Part shown: piece after piece, positions 34,847-45,117 of the stretch
How positions within the stretch are numbered: the first letter of the stretch is position 1
Layout: each line of letters starts with the position of its first letter
From: Leptotrichia massiliensis
Lineage (GTDB): Bacteria; Fusobacteriota; Fusobacteriia; Fusobacteriales; Leptotrichiaceae
DNA: 64,000 nucleotides
Assembly: GCF_900104625.1 (NCBI RefSeq)
Contig: NZ_FNVZ01000004.1
Coordinates: 186,001 to 250,000, forward strand
Direction of reading: 5' to 3'
Program-made: the position numbers and the translations under genes
The notes under the pieces: model-generated
Databases searched by the model: none
Seen by the model: the letters and a program-made list of their open reading frames with translations, nothing else
Told to the model about the DNA's origin: nothing

Positions 34847-35635
34847 TTATAATTTTTCAAAAGTCAAGGTCTTGCCTCTATTTGTTGTTAATACTAAAGT
34901 TGTTTTATTTACTAATTCAATTTTTTTAGCATTTTGTAGAAGTTCTATATATTGTCTTTCAGTTTTCATTAGACTGTCAGAGCCAGCCATTTCTGTACTT
35001 CCAACAGTTCCTATTGTGATATTTCCGGCTGTTATTATATAATCAGAAAAATAACTGTTAATTCCTGAATTACCATTTATTTTATTTCCTGAAAACGAGA
35101 TTGTAATTCCAACATTTCTTACTTCTTTTCCATTCATATTAATAAGTTTCCAATCTGTTCCAGATAGTTCCTTAGTCAAACGTGATAAAGAATTTTCATC
35201 TGACTGATTATTTGAATTTGAGCTTTTATTAAAATTCAAAGTATCTCCGTTACTATTTCTCAGAGTTAATGTTCCTTTATTATAATCTATTTTTGGAGAA
35301 GATTGTAAAATATCCAAAAATGCCATTTCAAAATTCATTAATTCTTCAGAACCACCCATTAATGTTGTACTTATATCAGTTGATAAAGTAGTGTTGTTTC
35401 TAACTCGATAAGTTCCATTGTATCTGTTTATTCCTGAAAATCCACTTATCTTATTTCCTGAAAAACTAACTGTGATTTTAGTATTTCTTGGAATCTCTAA
35501 ATTTACTCCGTTTTGTCTAATTCTTGATAATTGCCACGAAGAACCATTTAAATTGACAGTCTGAGCTGCACTTAATATAAAACAATTAACCAAAAACATC
35601 GAAAAAATTCCAATTAAAATAAATATTTTTTTCAT
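34847..35635 (-). CDS. Secreted protein with two META (HslJ-like) domains
   Basis: 262 residues. The signal peptide ends at LSAAQT. META domain 1 covers about residues 28-135 (LNGSSWQL, VSFSGNKISGFSGINRYNG, MAFLDILQS, LTLRNSNGDTLNF). META domain 2 covers about 155-262 with the same landmarks (LSGTDWKL, ISFSGNKINGNSGINSY, MKTERQYIELLQNA, LVLTTNRGKTLTF). E. coli HslJ is a META outer-membrane lipoprotein linked to heat shock and novobiocin resistance; here there is no lipobox. It lies 106 bases upstream of the NlpC gene on the same strand, next to the MliC gene. Confidence 0.9.
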   Translation of the reverse strand: MKKIFILIGIFSMFLVNCFILSAAQTVNLNGSSWQLSRIRQNGVNLEIPRNTKITVSFSGNKISGFSGINRYNGTYRVRNNTTLSTDISTTLMGGSEELMNFEMAFLDILQSSPKIDYNKGTLTLRNSNGDTLNFNKSSNSNNQSDENSLSRLTKELSGTDWKLINMNGKEVRNVGITISFSGNKINGNSGINSYFSDYIITAGNITIGTVGSTEMAGSDSLMKTERQYIELLQNAKKIELVNKTTLVLTTNRGKTLTFEKL

Positions 35636-35777
35636 TTTAAATACCTCTTTTCATTTTTGTTAATTGAATAGTATCACACTTTTATTAAAGAAAAATGAGA
35701 AAATTTAAAAATTTATATACACTTTTAAAGAATTTTGATAAAATTAATTTAGAAAAACTTGAAAGGAAACCAGTATT

Positions 35778-36599
35778 ATGAAACAATATATAGTTGATGC
35801 TTTTACAGACAAAGTTTTTTCAGGGAATCCAGCCGCAATCTGTATTCTAGACGAATGGCTTTCTGACGACACTATGCTTTTAATAGCAAGGGAGAACAAT
35901 TTGTCCGAAACAGCCTTTGCAGTAAAAGGAGAAGGAAATCATTATAAATTACGCTGGTTTACGCCAGGCGGAGAAATTGACTTATGTGGACATGCCACAC
36001 TTGCTTGTGCTTTTGTAATTATGAATTATTATGAAAAAAATTTAAAAACTGTAATTTTTGATACATTGAGCGGAAAATTGACTGTAAATAGAAAAAATGG
36101 AGATTTATACGAGCTTGATTTTCCTGCTTATGATTTGAAAAAAGTTGAAATAACTGATAAAATGATTGAATTGATTGGGAAAAAACCAGCTGAAGCATAT
36201 TTAGGAAGAGATTTAATGTGCGTCTTTGACGATGAAGAGTTTATTTTAAGTGCTGATTTAGATTCGGAAAAAATTAAAAAACTTGATGGATTATTACTCC
36301 ATATTACTGCTCAACATAGTAATTATTCTTTAAATTCTAAAATAAAAAATACAACTGATAAAATAGACTGTATTTCCCGTTCCTTTGCTCCAAAATTAAA
36401 TGTTTCCGAAGATCCTGTCTGCGGCTCTGGGCACTGCCATATTGCTCCTTACTGGATGGCAAAACTGCAAAAGGAAAATTTAATCGCTTATCAGGCTTCA
36501 GAACGAAGCGGAACACTTTATTGCACTCCAGCAGATAACGGAAGAATAAAAATGAGGGGAAAAGCAGCTTTATTTGCAATTTCAGAAATTTTCATATAG
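35778..36599 (+). CDS. PhzF-family isomerase/epimerase
   Basis: 273 residues. PhzF proteins have two similar halves and catalyse proton shifts on small carboxylic acids. The active-site Glu lies in NLSETAF, the first half has GEIDLCGHATLACA and the second EDPVCGSGHCHIAPYW, both family hallmarks. No phenazine genes are present, so it is one of the widespread PhzF-like enzymes of unknown substrate. The gene stands alone with its own start context (GAAAGGAAACC before the ATG). Confidence 0.92.
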   Translation: MKQYIVDAFTDKVFSGNPAAICILDEWLSDDTMLLIARENNLSETAFAVKGEGNHYKLRWFTPGGEIDLCGHATLACAFVIMNYYEKNLKTVIFDTLSGKLTVNRKNGDLYELDFPAYDLKKVEITDKMIELIGKKPAEAYLGRDLMCVFDDEEFILSADLDSEKIKKLDGLLLHITAQHSNYSLNSKIKNTTDKIDCISRSFAPKLNVSEDPVCGSGHCHIAPYWMAKLQKENLIAYQASERSGTLYCTPADNGRIKMRGKAALFAISEIFI

Positions 36600-36707
36600 C
36601 AAAATGTTTTTAAAACTTTACTCACAAATTACGATAGACTACTCAAACCTCAAGTTTTATAATTTTTTACTATTCTATTTAAATCAAATTTTACTTATAA
36701 AATAAAA

Positions 36708-36728
36708 GAGGGGAAAAATTCTCCCCTC
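36708..36728 (-). terminator. Terminator of the EamA gene
   Basis: GAGGGG pairs with CCCCTC, followed on the minus strand by TTTTATTTT. It may also stop the convergent phzF-like transcript. Confidence 0.75.
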
Positions 36729-36759
36729 AAAGCATTTTTTTATCAGAATTCAATAATTT

Positions 36760-37650
36760 CTACAATCTCTTTTCCAAAATAAAAATTGATACAAACACTA
36801 ATATAAAACCAACTATTTCAATAAAAGAAAATTTTAAACCAAAAATAGCAACTGATAATATCGCTGCAAGTACAGGCTCAAAAGCAGTTAAAATTCCTGC
36901 AAGGGAAGAGGAAATATAATTTAGGCTTGTAATGTAAATTAAATAGGCTATGGAAGTTCCTAAAATTACAACGATTATTACCTGAATCATTGATTTTGCA
37001 TTTACATTTCCTTCAATTTTCCAAATAGGGTGAATAACATTTGAAATTATGCTACCTATTATCATTCCCCATCCAACTACTGTAATACTTCCATATTTTT
37101 TCAAAAGTTTTTTTGGATATGTTGAATAAAAAGCTATCATAATTGCTGAAATTACTCCTAGCAGTAACGCTTCTAGTGAAATTAATAAATTTGAAAAGTT
37201 TCCTTTAGTGGCAATAAATACAACTCCTAAAATTGTCATAAACAATAGAATAATAGTTGAAACAGCTGGAATTTTTTTATTTTTTATAGATTCATAAATA
37301 AATATAAAAAATGGTGCGGTAAACTGTAAAATTGTAGCAAAAGAAACATTGCTGAGCTCAATTGTTTTAAAATATGTATACTGAACTAAATACATTCCCG
37401 CTGTTCCAAATAAAATTATTCCAGCACAATCTCTCTTATTTTTTAATGGCTTTAAAACAGATTTTTTTTCAATAAAAATAACAATTAAAAACAGTAAAAT
37501 TCCAGAAATTAATGTTCTAATTGAAACTAACCAATCTGATGAAAAATTAAACTTTTTAAAAAGAATTTCCCCAGAAATTCCTGAAATAGCCCATAAACTA
37601 GAAGCTAAGCTAGCTAATAACATTCCGCGTAATTTTTTTTGTGTTTGCAT
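36760..37650 (-). CDS. EamA-family (DMT) transporter
   Basis: 296 residues, ten predicted membrane helices in two EamA repeats. The first repeat begins MLLASLASSLWAISGISGEI and the second near ALLLGVISAIMIAFYST. The family exports amino acids, metabolites or drugs; the substrate is unknown. ISSSLAGILTAFEPVLAAILS is the typical end of the second repeat. The ATG follows AAAGGAG at 9 nt. No linked biosynthetic genes suggest a substrate. Confidence 0.9.
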   Translation of the reverse strand: MQTQKKLRGMLLASLASSLWAISGISGEILFKKFNFSSDWLVSIRTLISGILLFLIVIFIEKKSVLKPLKNKRDCAGIILFGTAGMYLVQYTYFKTIELSNVSFATILQFTAPFFIFIYESIKNKKIPAVSTIILLFMTILGVVFIATKGNFSNLLISLEALLLGVISAIMIAFYSTYPKKLLKKYGSITVVGWGMIIGSIISNVIHPIWKIEGNVNAKSMIQVIIVVILGTSIAYLIYITSLNYISSSLAGILTAFEPVLAAILSVAIFGLKFSFIEIVGFILVFVSIFILEKRL

Positions 37651-37733
37651 ATTTCATTTCTCCTTTTGATTTAATTCATAAATAAAAGTATTATTCTTAT
37701 TTTTAGTTACTAAACTAGTAAATATAAAAAAAA

Positions 37734-37760
37734 TGCCTTTGCAAATAACTTGTAAAAGCA
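37734..37760 (-). terminator. Terminator after the fadA-like pair
   Basis: TGCCTTTGCAA and TTGTAAAAGCA pair with one wobble and one mismatch around a 5-nt loop; on the minus strand a run of eight T follows. Confidence 0.7.
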
Positions 37761-37783
37761 CCTTTTTTATATTAACTTAGTTA

Positions 37784-38182
37784 TTATCTTAAAGATTTAA
37801 TTAATTCAAAGTTATCGATAATTTGTTGTTCTCTAGCGATTTCTTTGTCTAATTGATTTCTTAAGTTTTTGTATTCAGTAGCTTTAGCTTTGAATTCTTT
37901 TCCGAAAATACTTGTATCTGTATTTGCTTCAATTTCAGCAAGTCTTTCGTCTATTTTAGCTTGCATTGCAGTGTAGTTTGCTAATCTTTGAGATGCTGCA
38001 TTTGCTTGAGCTTCTTGTTCTCTGAATTTTGCATCTTCCATTTGTTGTAATTTGATTAATTGATTTTCTAAGCTATTTAAGCTGTTTTCGATTGATGATC
38101 CACCTGCTGCTGGTTTTGGAGCTGCAAATGAAACACTACTTAATACTAATACTCCTAATAATACTGCTAATTTTTTTTTCAT
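37784..38182 (-). CDS. FadA-like adhesin, second of pair
   Basis: 132 residues. The signal peptide ends at VSFAAPK. The mature protein is almost wholly alpha-helical coiled coil with heptad-like leucines (SLNSLENQLIKLQQMEDAKF), then the FadA-type second helix FKAKATEYKNLRNQLDKEIAREQQIIDNFELIKSLR (residues about 97-132). F. nucleatum FadA forms helical hairpins that assemble into filaments and bind host cadherins. The start codon has no close ribosome site; AAAGGAG lies 56 nt upstream beyond a long hairpin. The first fadA-like gene lies directly upstream. Confidence 0.88.
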   Translation of the reverse strand: MKKKLAVLLGVLVLSSVSFAAPKPAAGGSSIENSLNSLENQLIKLQQMEDAKFREQEAQANAASQRLANYTAMQAKIDERLAEIEANTDTSIFGKEFKAKATEYKNLRNQLDKEIAREQQIIDNFELIKSLR

Positions 38183-38191
38183 TTTCCATAC

Positions 38192-38245
38192 ACGAGAGTA
38201 AATAAAACTTCTTTAAATTTTATTTTAATTTCTCGTATCTCCTTT
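38192..38245 (-). promoter_or_regulatory. Shine-Dalgarno plus bridging hairpin before the second fadA-like gene
   Basis: On the minus strand AAAGGAG (38239-38245) is followed after 2 nt by a hairpin: ACGAGA (38231-38236) with TCTCGT (38192-38197), and inside it AAATAAAA with TTTTATTT. After the hairpin come 9 nt and the ATG. Folding reduces the distance from Shine-Dalgarno to start from 56 to 11 nt. It could instead be an attenuator between the two genes, but no T-run follows. Confidence 0.6.
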
Positions 38246-38262
38246 CATTAATTTAATTTTGA

Positions 38263-38691
38263 TTAATTACCTTTTAATGCTTCTATAGCTGCAAAATTTT
38301 CAACTGTTGTGTTTAAAGATTTGATTTCTGAATCTAATGCTTTAACTACAGTTTTGTATTGTTTTGCTAACTCAGAATATTGAGCTTTAAATGCTTTTGA
38401 GTCTGCTGCTGCTTCAATTTTAGCGATTCTTTCTTCAATTTGAGCTTTTTGAGCTTGTTTTTCAGCTAATCTATTAGCAGCTGCCTCAGCATTTGCTTTT
38501 AATTTGCTGTACTCTTGGTTCTCCATATTTACTAGTCTTTCATATTCTGCTTCAAGCTGATTAAATCTACCAGTTACTGTTTGATTTGCCACTTGTTTTG
38601 ATGGTTGTTTTGCTTGTTTTGTAGATTTTGCAGAAGCAGCTGAGAATGATAAAGCACTCAAAAGTACAAATAAAATTCCAACTTTTTTCAT
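38263..38691 (-). CDS. FadA-like adhesin, first of pair
   Basis: 142 residues. The signal peptide ends near LSFSAASAK. Then come a short basic Gln/Lys linker and two long coiled-coil helices: QLEAEYERLVNMENQEYSKL with an Ala-rich NAEAAANRLAEKQAQ segment, and FKAQYSELAKQYKTVVKALD to the C-terminus ENFAAIEALKGN, matching the F. nucleatum FadA end. It precedes a second fadA-like gene by 80 bases. A near-consensus promoter and AGGAGG suggest strong expression. Confidence 0.9.
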   Translation of the reverse strand: MKKVGILFVLLSALSFSAASAKSTKQAKQPSKQVANQTVTGRFNQLEAEYERLVNMENQEYSKLKANAEAAANRLAEKQAQKAQIEERIAKIEAAADSKAFKAQYSELAKQYKTVVKALDSEIKSLNTTVENFAAIEALKGN

Positions 38692-38737
38692 TATTTTTGC
38701 CTCCTAAATTAGTTATCGGTTTTAATTATCTTTTATA

Positions 38738-38765
38738 TTATATATCATTTATTAATAATTGTCAA
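38738..38765 (-). promoter_or_regulatory. Consensus promoter of the fadA-like pair
   Basis: TTGACA (38760-38765) and TATAAT (38738-38743) on the minus strand, with a 16-base spacer. Confidence 0.85.
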
Positions 38766-38778
38766 TTCTTATTTAAAA

Positions 38779-38820
38779 ACATCTCTTTTAAATGTATTTT
38801 ATTACCTTCAAAAGAGACAT
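38779..38820 (-). terminator. Terminator of the enolase gene
   Basis: ATGTCTCTTTT pairs with AAAAGAGAT on the minus strand, followed by GTTTTTAAAT. Confidence 0.65.
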
Positions 38821-38855
38821 TTTTAACTTTTAACTTTTATTAATTTTATGTATTA

Positions 38856-40488
<1,633 letters not shown>

Positions 40489-41004
40489 TTAATTTTGTTT
40501 TATTGACCTAATTTTATATTCCAATACCCTTGGCGCTGCAGTTTGTACTGTAATAAAAGTGTGGTCCATCATTCTTGCAATTTCTATTGTTTTTTTACTG
40601 TTATAAAGCAGCAGCCTTCCTTTTGCTTCCAGTTTTGTCATTTTTTCCTTAGAAAGCCTGTTTTGGTTTTTTATGTACATTTTTATTATTTGTTCATGTT
40701 CAGCATCGGTAGTTTGTGAGTCAAAAACTGAAGAAACTAGCCTCCCATCGACAAAGTTAAAACTATTCAGCTGCCTTTCAATTCCCAGCGGATCTTTTAC
40801 ATTAGCATAGTAATAAACCGCATAATTATCTTCATCATGTGAATTTGACAGAGCTTTTTTCTGAATAATTTTAGCAAATTCCTGTTTTGTCATTCCAAAT
40901 TTTAAAGTGCTTGTAATACTTTCTCCATAACTTTTTTCAAATTCTGAATTTCCAAACATAAACGTTGAAAACACCAGCATCATTACTAACAAAATTTTTT
41001 TCAT
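40489..41004 (-). CDS. Secreted protein of unknown function
   Basis: 171 residues. The signal peptide ends at FMFGNSE. The segment LKFGMTKQEFAKIIQKKAL resembles the start of SmpA/OmlA-like folds (a G-M-T helix start), but the rest gives no family match I can name. It is the last of a run of genes at 42450-44105, 41518-42396, 41032-41502 and 40489-41004 that lie 15-53 bases apart on the minus strand. The ATG follows GAAAGGAAAT. Confidence 0.75.
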   Translation of the reverse strand: MKKILLVMMLVFSTFMFGNSEFEKSYGESITSTLKFGMTKQEFAKIIQKKALSNSHDEDNYAVYYYANVKDPLGIERQLNSFNFVDGRLVSSVFDSQTTDAEHEQIIKMYIKNQNRLSKEKMTKLEAKGRLLLYNSKKTIEIARMMDHTFITVQTAAPRVLEYKIRSIKQN

Positions 41005-41031
41005 AAATTTAATTTCCTTTCTTAAATTTGT

Positions 41032-41502
41032 TTATAATTTTTCCAATAATCTCTCATGATTTTCTTCAAGCAAATTATCTAATATTTTATAAAACTCCTT
41101 ATTTTCAACATTTGAATCAAAAGAATAATGTTCATTTTTATCATAAATTATAATCTTGCTTTCTGGATAATGATCATCAATTACTACATTTTCGTTTGGA
41201 TTTTTCAGCCCATTTATTATTTTCTTAATTATATTATTTTTTTGTTTAAAATCTTTTAAAACAATTTTTCTTGAATATTTTTTGACTCCATTTAAATAGG
41301 AAATATTACAATTTAACTTCTCACATTCAAGATTCCACTCAAAATAGTCTGAATTTCCTGTAACAGCTTCTTTATGCTTAAAATCATAATTTTTATTAAA
41401 ATCCAATTTTTTTAAATCTTTATTGCTGTATTTCTTTCTATCAAATTTTCCACAAGAAATAAATATCAAGATTAAGCATATAAATAAAAATATTTTTTTC
41501 AT
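41032..41502 (-). CDS. Lipoprotein of unknown function
   Basis: 156 residues. Lipobox IFISCGK (Cys17), so it should be lipid-anchored after LspA processing. The mature part is Lys/Asn/Glu-rich, with Cys in LECEKLNCNIS that could form a disulfide. No recognised domain. It starts 15 bases after the preceding gene and is followed after 27 bases by the next, so co-transcription is likely. Confidence 0.78.
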   Translation of the reverse strand: MKKIFLFICLILIFISCGKFDRKKYSNKDLKKLDFNKNYDFKHKEAVTGNSDYFEWNLECEKLNCNISYLNGVKKYSRKIVLKDFKQKNNIIKKIINGLKNPNENVVIDDHYPESKIIIYDKNEHYSFDSNVENKEFYKILDNLLEENHERLLEKL

Positions 41503-41517
41503 ATTCAGTTTTCCTCA

Positions 41518-42396
41518 CTACATCTCATTCAAATATTTATCAAGATAATCTGCATCTTTTGCAGTTGCTTTCTTTATTTCCTTAGAAATATAGGTGCTTT
41601 CCAACTTCTGCTTATTTTGTTCACGCAACTTTTTATTTGTAATTTCTTCATTTATCATCAAAACATTTAATAATAGCAATGTTTCTTTTAGGCGGTTATA
41701 TTCGTGAACTTCATTTGATACATTGGCATTTACGACATTGTTTATATATTCTGAAACTGCTTTTTCGATTTTACTGTCATTGTAATATTTTCTTACTTCA
41801 GACAATGTGTAAGTCAAGTTCATCGAATGTACTTCTTCATCTGCCATTCCAACCTGTCTTTTTACATCTTCGCTTTTTAATAAATTTAAAACTTTCTTTA
41901 TTTGAATCTGTCTATTATCTTCATTTGCAATGTTAAATATTTTTACAATTTCCATAATAGGAGTATTATTATACTTTTTTTCTATTTCTTTATAATAACC
42001 ATCGCTTTTATCCTTTTTCCCAATTCCACGATAATATACCATATTTGCAAATAATTTTTCATACTCATAAGGAGTATATTTTGTGAATAAATCTAAATAT
42101 TTTTCATAATCTTTTCCGATTTTGGACTCATAAATTGTGATAATATCTTCTGACACAATGTAATTTCGCTCATCTTTTTTCAAGATGGCAAGCAGTTTAT
42201 TCAATTTTTCTCCGATTACAGTTTCATCATTTTCAAAAGCCACAATATCTCTTATTTCATAATCAATTTTTTTTGTTTCATCAATTATTGCCTGCTTTAT
42301 TCCCATTTTTGAAAGATTTTCCTGAATTTGCTCCTTTCTTGTGTAAGCAAAGCTCAAACTGCTTAACAGTAAAAATGCTATTGTTAATTTTCTCAT
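41518..42396 (-). CDS. Secreted helical protein of unknown function
   Basis: 292 residues. The signal peptide ends at LSFAYTR. The rest looks alpha-helical and slightly TPR-like (LFTKYTPYEYEKLFANMVYY, KSDGYYKEIEKKYNN), with no motif that fixes a family. It follows the metallophosphatase gene after 53 bases and precedes the lipoprotein gene by 15. Periplasmic location is inferred from the signal peptide. Confidence 0.75.
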   Translation of the reverse strand: MRKLTIAFLLLSSLSFAYTRKEQIQENLSKMGIKQAIIDETKKIDYEIRDIVAFENDETVIGEKLNKLLAILKKDERNYIVSEDIITIYESKIGKDYEKYLDLFTKYTPYEYEKLFANMVYYRGIGKKDKSDGYYKEIEKKYNNTPIMEIVKIFNIANEDNRQIQIKKVLNLLKSEDVKRQVGMADEEVHSMNLTYTLSEVRKYYNDSKIEKAVSEYINNVVNANVSNEVHEYNRLKETLLLLNVLMINEEITNKKLREQNKQKLESTYISKEIKKATAKDADYLDKYLNEM

Positions 42397-42449
42397 AAAT
42401 TGTTCTCCATTTTTGTATTTTTTATTTTTATTCCTTCAGCAATTCTAAA

Positions 42450-44105
42450 TTATAATCCAATTATTTCCCAATTATTATGGCTCTTTCCATCAATTACACC
42501 TTTTTTTACATCTCGAATATAGTCAATCATCATATTCTGAATGGTTCCCTTTATATTTCCAATTATTTCTTTTGAGGCCCATAAGACTGGGATTTTCTGA
42601 CCATCAAAAATACCGCCTTTTCTAGCCAGCTGTTCAAATCTATAGGCATTCATTCCAACTTTTAATTTCATTTCAGGCGTTATTTTAGTTCCATTGACTA
42701 ACATCAGGTTGGTAATTTTATTGCCTTTTTCGTTTCTTAGATCAATTTTGTATTTCACTCCGCCAAAAATATCAAATGTTACATATTTTCCGTTGGCACG
42801 TTCTGGATTATAATGATACTCAGTATCTCCAGGCCGAATTGTATCAAAATAATCAGCAGCCCATTCCATATAATCTTTTAACTGTTTCCCTGTCATTTCA
42901 TAAATTGTAACATCTCCGCCTGTGTAACGGTAGTTGTAAACTATGTCTTTTCTCTTAATTTCTCCTTTATCCAGTTTTACATTTTCATAATTATATGCAA
43001 ATGAAACAACATCTGCTCCACTGTAATAAAGCTCCACATCCGTTATAAACGAGGACATCCCTGTGTCTTTACTAAAGGCAGACGATATGCCGTGATGTTT
43101 TTCCTGCGGAATCATATCATTCAATGTTTCGCCAATTTCTTCATCTGCAATTCTGCAAAGCCTATTATGAAACGGCTTGTAAATTTCTTCAATTCTTTTG
43201 TCAGATTCTTCATTTTTTACAGAAACAGTTGTAGAATTTTTACCTATCAAGCAAACATTTTTACCAGTAATTTCAAATTTCAAATCCACTTCAGAAACAA
43301 AAGTTCCGTATCTGTGAGGCTCTGTAATAAGAACACCGTTAATTATTTCCTTTGGTATATTCTGATGCATATGTCCAGCTATAATTACATCAATTTCAGG
43401 AACAGCATTTGCCAAGTCCCTTACCCCAGTTTCAGGAATTCCATTTTCATTTTCAATGCCCATATGAGCCACAACAACAATGGCATTTGCACCTTCCTCT
43501 TTCAGTTTTTTTATTTGTTTTTGAGTTTCCTTTATAGGTGAAACAAAATAAAAATCCTTCAAATAGCCAGTATCTTCTTCAAATTGTGCCGACATTGGAG
43601 TTGATAATCCAATAATTCCTATTTTCACACCATCTTTTTCAATAATTGTCGTTGCATCTAAATACCTATGCTTATCTTTTGAGAAATTAGTGTCATTTTC
43701 AGCATTTTCATTGTAATACAAGTTGGCAGTTAATTTTTTACATTTCATATCTCGTAAAATATTTGATAGTATTGGCATTCCAAAATTAAATTCGTGATTT
43801 CCTGGCACAAAAATATCATATCCCATATAATTTAATATTTTAGGAATAGGATGTTTTGGCGTCATTGAAAATTTTTCTATCCAATTATCCTGAATCGCAT
43901 CCCCAACTTCAACCAAAATCACATTTTTATTTTTTTCTCTAATTTTTTTGACTAACGTTGAAATTTGTGCATAAGAACCCGACTTATCCTCTTCATCAGC
44001 CGCATAGTTCCAAGCAAGCACCCTTCCATGAACATCGCTTGTCCCTAGTATTTTTATACTTGCTTCTCGTTTTATTAAAGCAGTATCTGTATTTTCTGTT
44101 GTCAT
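42450..44105 (-). CDS. Metallophosphatase/5'-nucleotidase without signal peptide
   Basis: 551 residues. The metallophosphatase domain shows GTSDVHGRV, VEVGDAIQDN, VPGNHEFNFG, VVAHMGIENE and AGHMHQN. The C-terminal 5'-nucleotidase domain follows from about residue 300 (GMSSFITDVELYYSGADVV, YRYTGGDVTIYEMTGKQLKDYME). It resembles 2',3'-cyclic-nucleotide phosphodiesterase/5'-nucleotidases of the CpdB/YfkN group. It has no signal peptide, so it should work in the cytoplasm, unlike the two relatives in this window. The AAGGA before the ATG is at 12 nt. Three secreted-protein genes follow closely. Confidence 0.9.
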   Translation of the reverse strand: MTTENTDTALIKREASIKILGTSDVHGRVLAWNYAADEEDKSGSYAQISTLVKKIREKNKNVILVEVGDAIQDNWIEKFSMTPKHPIPKILNYMGYDIFVPGNHEFNFGMPILSNILRDMKCKKLTANLYYNENAENDTNFSKDKHRYLDATTIIEKDGVKIGIIGLSTPMSAQFEEDTGYLKDFYFVSPIKETQKQIKKLKEEGANAIVVVAHMGIENENGIPETGVRDLANAVPEIDVIIAGHMHQNIPKEIINGVLITEPHRYGTFVSEVDLKFEITGKNVCLIGKNSTTVSVKNEESDKRIEEIYKPFHNRLCRIADEEIGETLNDMIPQEKHHGISSAFSKDTGMSSFITDVELYYSGADVVSFAYNYENVKLDKGEIKRKDIVYNYRYTGGDVTIYEMTGKQLKDYMEWAADYFDTIRPGDTEYHYNPERANGKYVTFDIFGGVKYKIDLRNEKGNKITNLMLVNGTKITPEMKLKVGMNAYRFEQLARKGGIFDGQKIPVLWASKEIIGNIKGTIQNMMIDYIRDVKKGVIDGKSHNNWEIIGL

Positions 44106-44240
44106 AATATCTATATTTCCTTTTCAGTTTTTTATTTTCTATACTTAAATTTTTTAAAAAACATACTAAATCCTCGTAAAATTAAATAAATTTTAGAGTT
44201 AAATAAACTATTTATAGATTTTGTGAACTACATTTTACAT

Positions 44241-44639
44241 TTATTTTTTCATATTTTTCCATTTTTCTCTAGCTTCGTAAATCGAAAACTCCCTACCATA
44301 TTTTACTTCATTCAATTCATCTTTAATATAAAAAATCTTTTCCAAATCAATCTCATAGTCATTCGCAATCGCAATAATATAATAAAAAACATCAAACACT
44401 TCTTCTTCAATAGTACCTTTTATATTTTCTCCATTATATCTCACATTTTTTCTAATATTTTCAGCTAATTCTCCAAATTCCTCAATTAATTTTAAAACAA
44501 GTCTTTGTCCATTTTCCTTTTTATTCTGCTTAATTTTATCATCCTTTGTTTCATCCAGAGTTCCTTTTTCTATTCTTTTTATCAAATACTGCACTTCTTT
44601 AAGTGTCATATCATCACTGTTATTATTTTTTTTATCCAT
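44241..44639 (-). CDS. MazG-like nucleotide pyrophosphohydrolase
   Basis: 132 residues from the ATG at 44639, chosen because GAAGGAAG lies 7 nt upstream; a longer frame to 44708 lacks a ribosome site. The all-alpha NTP-PPase signature is present: KLIEEFGELAENIR (EExxE) and EEEVFDVFYYIIAIA (ExxxD), followed by the Lys/Arg-rich end. Such enzymes hydrolyse NTPs or dNTPs to monophosphates, as housecleaning. It lies 136 bases upstream of the metallophosphatase gene on the same strand; a link through nucleotide metabolism is possible. Confidence 0.88.
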   Translation of the reverse strand: MDKKNNNSDDMTLKEVQYLIKRIEKGTLDETKDDKIKQNKKENGQRLVLKLIEEFGELAENIRKNVRYNGENIKGTIEEEVFDVFYYIIAIANDYEIDLEKIFYIKDELNEVKYGREFSIYEAREKWKNMKK

Positions 44640-44762
44640 AAAACTACTTCCTTCTTTTCTAAATTCTTTGGTATAAATACTTAAAATTAATGTTTTTATT
44701 TTACACAATATACTGTTATTAATGAATTTTTTTTATAATTTTTATGTTTTTATTTTTTTTAC

Positions 44763-44792
44763 GTAAAGGGGATCAGTCGCCATCCCCTTTAC
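44763..44792. repeat. Terminal hairpin of element copy 2
   Basis: GTAAAGGGGAT, loop CAGTCGCC, ATCCCCTTTAC: 11 perfect pairs. On the other strand the loop reads GGCGACTG. No T-run follows. Confidence 0.8.
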
Positions 44793-45117
44793 AATCCCGG
44801 CTTGTCTAAGTATTTTTTTGAAATAAAAACTAAACTTGCTTTTTAATAAAGGCTGTTCTCGTTTCTTCAAATAATCTTAATTTCAATATTTTGAAAAAGC
44901 TCAGACAGTAGTTTTTATTCCAAAAAAATCACGACGTTTTTAGTTTATTTACAACAAGATAGTTTTATTTCAAGCAAAATTTTGTTAAAGAAAAAATAAC
45001 TGTTTGAGATTTTGAAATATGTTTTAAATTATACACAGTTATTTCAGTTAAAATAATCTTGGTTCAAAATCGAGTTTTATTTTTTCTTTATAAGAAAGTT
45101 TTGCGTAAAGCGGGAGT

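Noticed and set aside
44763-44792. The element hairpins as intrinsic terminators
   Set aside because: Stems are GC-richer than the surroundings, but no T-run follows on either strand, and loops are conserved, which terminators do not need.
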